This document shows positions 60,717-64,000 of a DNA stretch of 64,000 nucleotides, in pieces (positions within the stretch are counted from its first letter, which is position 1; each line of letters starts with the position of its first letter). The translations under genes were made by a program, and so were the position numbers. The notes under the pieces are model-generated. The model was not told the DNA's origin. It did not search any database and saw only the letters and a program-made list of their open reading frames with translations. This DNA is from Candidatus Saccharimonadota bacterium (GTDB lineage Bacteria > Patescibacteriota > Saccharimonadia > Saccharimonadales > UBA4665), in the NCBI GenBank assembly GCA_028286245.1, contig JAQBRY010000002.1:330779-394778 (forward strand), given 5' to 3'.

Positions 60717-60744
60717 CAAAAATAGACCTCCGAAGAAGTCTATT
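60717..60744 (-). terminator. Terminator of tRNA-Arg
   Basis: Minus strand hairpin AATAGACTTC-TTCG-GAGGTCTATT followed by TTTT, with a stable TTCG loop. It lies 13 bases after the tRNA CCA. Confidence 0.8.
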
Positions 60745-60757
60745 GTGCTAATGCTTA

Positions 60758-60834
60758 TGGTGTACCTGACAGGATTCGAACCTACGACCTTCGGCTCCGC
60801 AAGCCGACGCTCTATCCAGCTGAGCTACAGGTAC
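60758..60834 (-). tRNA. tRNA-Arg (anticodon GCG)
   Basis: 77 bases including encoded CCA. Acceptor GTACCTG/CAGGTAC, D arm GCTC-AGCTGGATA-GAGC, anticodon stem TCGGC/GCCGA around TT-GCG-GA, T arm TAGGTTCGAATCC, discriminator A. It reads CGC and CGU. Most bacteria have ACG here. Confidence 0.93.
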
Positions 60835-60972
60835 ATGTGTTTCTATTCAAAAATAAAAAGCGACAGGGGTAATTCTATCATATTGAGCACTCGATTGCTA
60901 GTGTAACCTGCCCGCGGCTATTTGCGCCCGAATCTGTTAAAATAGGGCGCACGGAGGCATCCGTATCTTATT

Positions 60973-61062
<90 letters not shown>

Positions 61063-61064
61063 AG

Positions 61065-61097
61065 TTAAAATAACCCGCTGTAGGCGGGTTATTTTAA
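61065..61097. terminator. Bidirectional terminator of tRNA-Ser(CGA) and the SGNH gene
   Basis: A 14-bp stem TTAAAATAACCCGC (61065-61078) with its complement at 61084-61097 and a 5-base loop. It contains the stop codon of the convergent gene. Confidence 0.85.
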
Positions 61098-64000
61098 TTG
61101 AGAAAACACCACCGTCTTTGGCCGAGCACCATAGCGCCGGGTAAACAGCCGCAGTAAGAGCAACAGTAGCAGCCAAAACACCAGCAAAATTCCCCAGGGT
61201 AACCAGTTGATTACGCGGAGGGCCGGCCAGTGGCCGGAGTGGGGCGCCAGCCAGCTTCCCTGTAGTGTACTTCCGGAAGCCTGAGGATTTTTGGTTGCTG
61301 CAATAAGATTTCGCCCAGTGCTTACTGGACTCGCGGTCAGTTGCTCAAAATTAGTCCTAATAGCTTTCTGGGTCACACTCAGATTGCTCGGCCCTGCGCT
61401 AAACCGCAGTACTGGCTCTGCAACCGACAGTAACCCGCTCGCGCTACTTACTGTCGGGTCGCTGGAATCGGCTCCTTGAGCACCTTGGCTAGGCGGACCT
61501 GGCGCTGAAGCGCCGCCATCACCTGGGCTCGTTGGTCCGGCAGGAGTAACGGAAGGGTTTGGGCCCGGGTTATCCCCAGATGGAGTACTGATAGTGATTT
61601 GGTTGTCGCAGGCATCGTCTACGCCATCATTATCACTATCAACGTTGCTATTAATGATGGTTGGACAGGAATCCAGGCTGTTCGATATGCCGTCGCCATC
61701 ATAGTCATCACTGGCCACGATAATGTAAACAACGTCTATTACCCGGACTGGCTCACCCACCTGGTCCTCGCCGGATACAACTACTGGCTGCGGACCCGAC
61801 GGCGCTCCGGGCGGCACCCAAATGGGGTCGTTAATTAAGCCATTCTCATCTGTGCGGATGGCTCCGGCACTCACGGTGTTACTGCCCTGCCCTATGGAAA
61901 CGTCATAGTCATGGTCAGGCAGTAGTCCAGCCTGCTTGCCGTCAAAGGTAAGCGTTATTTCAGTATCTTTACCGGCTTTGCGTGTTTTTACAGTCTTAGT
62001 GTAAACAGCTTCGCCCGTGGTCCGCCCGCTCTCGGGCTTATTTAGAAAGGCATTGTTATCCACGGCCAGCGCAGTATCCTGAACGGGGACAGTAAACTTA
62101 TTGGTCTTTTGCAATATCGCTTCAGCAATGAGCTGCTGGCCGTACGAGTTTGGATGGTAGCTCTCCCCCGCCAAGAAATCGGTTTCAAAGGAGAGCTGAC
62201 CGATGTTAATATTTACGCCGGCGTCATTACCGTAGGTCATCCCATTTACTGCTAGCGACGAGCTTTCGCAGAGCCGGTGCCCTTTGAGTGCCTGGCTTAT
62301 ATCCACGTAGCTTACGCCCGACTCTTGTGCTGCCTGGCTCATTACAGCATTCAAATGAGTAATAATATCAATCGACAGCGCTAGCTCACCGGTACTCAGC
62401 AGGACGTTAAGCCCACAGCTACCCGTATCAACGGCAATTTGCGGATAGCCAATCACATAAATCCGGCTCGCCGGCGCCATCTCCTGCATATGTTTTAGTA
62501 GCTTTTTGAGCGTATCCTTCTGTTTATCGATAGCCTTACTTAATTCCAAGCGGTCTTCGTAGGTGTCGTAGCAGATGTTCTGACTATTCACGTGGCGCGC
62601 CACGTGTGGACTGGCGCAGGCCTCAAGGATTTTGCCAAAGCCAATGTCATTACCCCCTATTGATACAGTGGTGACTGCTGGCTGATATTTGCTTATAAAC
62701 TGGCTTTGCGGTAGGTAGCCGGGCAAAAAGGACGACAGTAGCTGCTCTATATTCTGGTCCGACCTCGCCTTATACGCCAAACCATTCTTGGCTTGACCGG
62801 AGTATTCATTGGGTGACGCGGGCAAAATATCATTCATTCGGGCCCCGGCGCAGGCAACGCTCTGGTTGCCGGCACTCGAGTAGAGGCGATTGCCCACTAA
62901 GCGAGGATAAGCCACGGTAGATTGATGGCAATCATTGCTGGCAGTGTCGGTGCCCTCTCGGTAGGCGTAGGCTCCCTGGCCAGAGGTGTATGAGTCGCCC
63001 AATGCCAGGTAATCCAAGAGCGAACTAATGTTCTCGGCTGGTGCCAGACGGTAATTATTTTCGCCTGCCGCCGTACGTCCCACAAAGCTGACCTGGCCGT
63101 TGTTTATGAACCGTATTTTGGTGGCAAGTGATAGGTCGGGAATGCGATTTTTAATAAAGGGCCAATAATTATACGAGGGGCACTCCTGCTGGCTGCCAGC
63201 AGTAAACGTGCAGCTTTGCAGATCGTATATCCGGAATTTTTCTAGTGTGGTGTTTACCACCGCTACGTACCGCCCGTCATCACTAATAGCCATCTGCGAA
63301 TCGTTTAGGCCCGGTACACCCGTTCCCTCGGCGTAGGCGCTCCTAGCAAAGTAGGCTACGTCAAGCGTCGCCGCATTAACCCGGGCAAAACCCGCACCCG
63401 GCACCTCAATAACTAGCCAAGCGCCGCTTCCCGAAAACGTCAGCACACCGGGATTCACGGTAATTACAGCTCCGTTAGTGTCGCGTACCGAGTAGCCTGG
63501 CTGATCTGTTACCTGCTTGGCAACCAGGGTGCCGAGCGCATTGTACTGACTTTTCAGAAAAGGCAGGATATCACGGTACAGTTGCAAGTAGGCTCCGCCC
63601 GTTGGATTGCTCTCAAGCGACAATACGCTGCTAGAACCTGGCCATGGGAGCAGTATTTGATTAGGCGAAAAGGGCACCAGTTTAAGCTGCCTATCTTCGG
63701 CACCATTAAAACCAATACTATTATTACGAACGTCAACCGAGCCAAAGGCAGTATCCAAAAAGCAGCCATGCAGCACCTGCAAATTACTATTCGTATCTGG
63801 TGCAAGGTAGCTATACAGAGCACAATCCAGATTATCTATGCGGCCCAGGCGTGCCGGATCGTCACTAATATAAGGGCCAGTTTTTTCGACGGTCATCGCC
63901 TTGGGCGCGGTCCAGTCATCCGCCGACAGCGCAGTGGAATGGTGCCCTGCGAGCGCCACCGCCCCTAAGCTAATCAAAGCACTGGTTACAACAAGTAGCA
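61089..64000 (-). CDS. Large exported SGNH hydrolase with calcium-type repeats, 5'-truncated by the window edge
   Basis: At least 970 residues; the frame is open to the window edge and the visible start (LLVVTSALISLGAVALAG) is part of a signal peptide. Residues 30-320 resemble a beta-propeller-like sensor region. The SGNH hydrolase follows with YLALGDSYTSGQG, VSIGGNDIGFG and YHPNSYGQQLIAEAI supplying Ser, Gly/Asn and Asp-less His blocks. A beta domain and two thrombospondin-type-3-like Ca sites (DDYDGDGISNSLDSCP, DSDNDGVDDACD) come next, then a Pro/Gly/Ser linker and a C-terminal membrane span (WGILLVFWLLLLLLLRLF). It is a cell-surface esterase, perhaps acting on host or self glycans or lipids. 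Confidence 0.8.
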   Translation of the reverse strand, partial: LLVVTSALISLGAVALAGHHSTALSADDWTAPKAMTVEKTGPYISDDPARLGRIDNLDCALYSYLAPDTNSNLQVLHGCFLDTAFGSVDVRNNSIGFNGAEDRQLKLVPFSPNQILLPWPGSSSVLSLESNPTGGAYLQLYRDILPFLKSQYNALGTLVAKQVTDQPGYSVRDTNGAVITVNPGVLTFSGSGAWLVIEVPGAGFARVNAATLDVAYFARSAYAEGTGVPGLNDSQMAISDDGRYVAVVNTTLEKFRIYDLQSCTFTAGSQQECPSYNYWPFIKNRIPDLSLATKIRFINNGQVSFVGRTAAGENNYRLAPAENISSLLDYLALGDSYTSGQGAYAYREGTDTASNDCHQSTVAYPRLVGNRLYSSAGNQSVACAGARMNDILPASPNEYSGQAKNGLAYKARSDQNIEQLLSSFLPGYLPQSQFISKYQPAVTTVSIGGNDIGFGKILEACASPHVARHVNSQNICYDTYEDRLELSKAIDKQKDTLKKLLKHMQEMAPASRIYVIGYPQIAVDTGSCGLNVLLSTGELALSIDIITHLNAVMSQAAQESGVSYVDISQALKGHRLCESSSLAVNGMTYGNDAGVNINIGQLSFETDFLAGESYHPNSYGQQLIAEAILQKTNKFTVPVQDTALAVDNNAFLNKPESGRTTGEAVYTKTVKTRKAGKDTEITLTFDGKQAGLLPDHDYDVSIGQGSNTVSAGAIRTDENGLINDPIWVPPGAPSGPQPVVVSGEDQVGEPVRVIDVVYIIVASDDYDGDGISNSLDSCPTIINSNVDSDNDGVDDACDNQITISTPSGDNPGPNPSVTPAGPTSPGDGGASAPGPPSQGAQGADSSDPTVSSASGLLSVAEPVLRFSAGPSNLSVTQKAIRTNFEQLTASPVSTGRNLIAATKNPQASGSTLQGSWLAPHSGHWPALRVINWLPWGILLVFWLLLLLLLRLFTRRYGARPKTVVFSQLK

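Overview
The window reads as about 64 kb of chromosome around the replication origin of a Candidate Phyla Radiation (Patescibacteria) bacterium, most likely a Saccharibacterium (TM7). The reasons are the order rnpA-rpmH-oriC-dnaA-dnaN-recF, a type IV secretion locus of the patescibacterial kind (PrgI, split VirB4, TrbL/VirB6-like protein, peptidoglycan hydrolases and six small VirB2/TrbC-like pilins), very compact overlapping operons, no amino-acid biosynthesis, and normal use of TGA as stop, which argues against Gracilibacteria and Absconditabacteria. The phylum is inferred from content; no rRNA gene is present.

Layout. 1-28270 is a large surface-glycan locus. It holds sugar-nucleotide genes (frameshifted galE, manC, manB, rmlBCDA), a GtrB-like polyprenyl-phosphate glycosyltransferase, a GtrA-GT-C fusion, a flavin oxidoreductase and two secreted wall proteins. 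A minus-strand block follows with glycosyltransferases, an epimerase, two methyltransferases (one in the first part of the locus), an ATP-grasp-HAD fusion and a DegT aminotransferase. A Wzm/Wzt-type ABC exporter and two more glycosyltransferases complete the locus. Together these would make GDP-mannose-type and dTDP-rhamnose precursors, assemble a rhamnose-containing glycan and export it. 28280-34447 is the origin core: khpB/jag, yidC, rnpA and rpmH on the minus strand, then dnaA, dnaN and recF on the plus strand, with DnaA-box-like sequences on both sides of dnaA.

34453-49841 is a divergent type IV secretion locus. The minus strand carries the channel and ATPase genes and two peptidoglycan-cleaving proteins; the plus strand carries six pilin-like genes, the last with its own promoter and a biased codon choice. 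49909-55898 holds housekeeping and small genes: Hsp20, ComFC, two tRNA-Ser, YihY, a GlsB/YeaQ-like protein, an SGNH hydrolase, an NAD(P)-binding protein and three very small proteins (24, 33 and 42 residues).

55941-59778 is a run of little-known genes: an AAA ATPase, a HELAH putative metalloprotease, a C39-like protease, a nucleotidyltransferase-like protein and two unrecognised ones. Then come a candidate structured RNA, a HAD phosphatase, tRNA-Arg(GCG), tRNA-Ser(CGA) and a large SGNH hydrolase that runs off the right edge. The left edge cuts a GT4 glycosyltransferase.

A recurring theme is the -10 hexamer, often in extended TGn form, placed 6-9 bases before a start codon and without a ribosome-binding site. 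At least a dozen genes show this, which points to widespread leaderless transcription, and it was used here to revise several starts.
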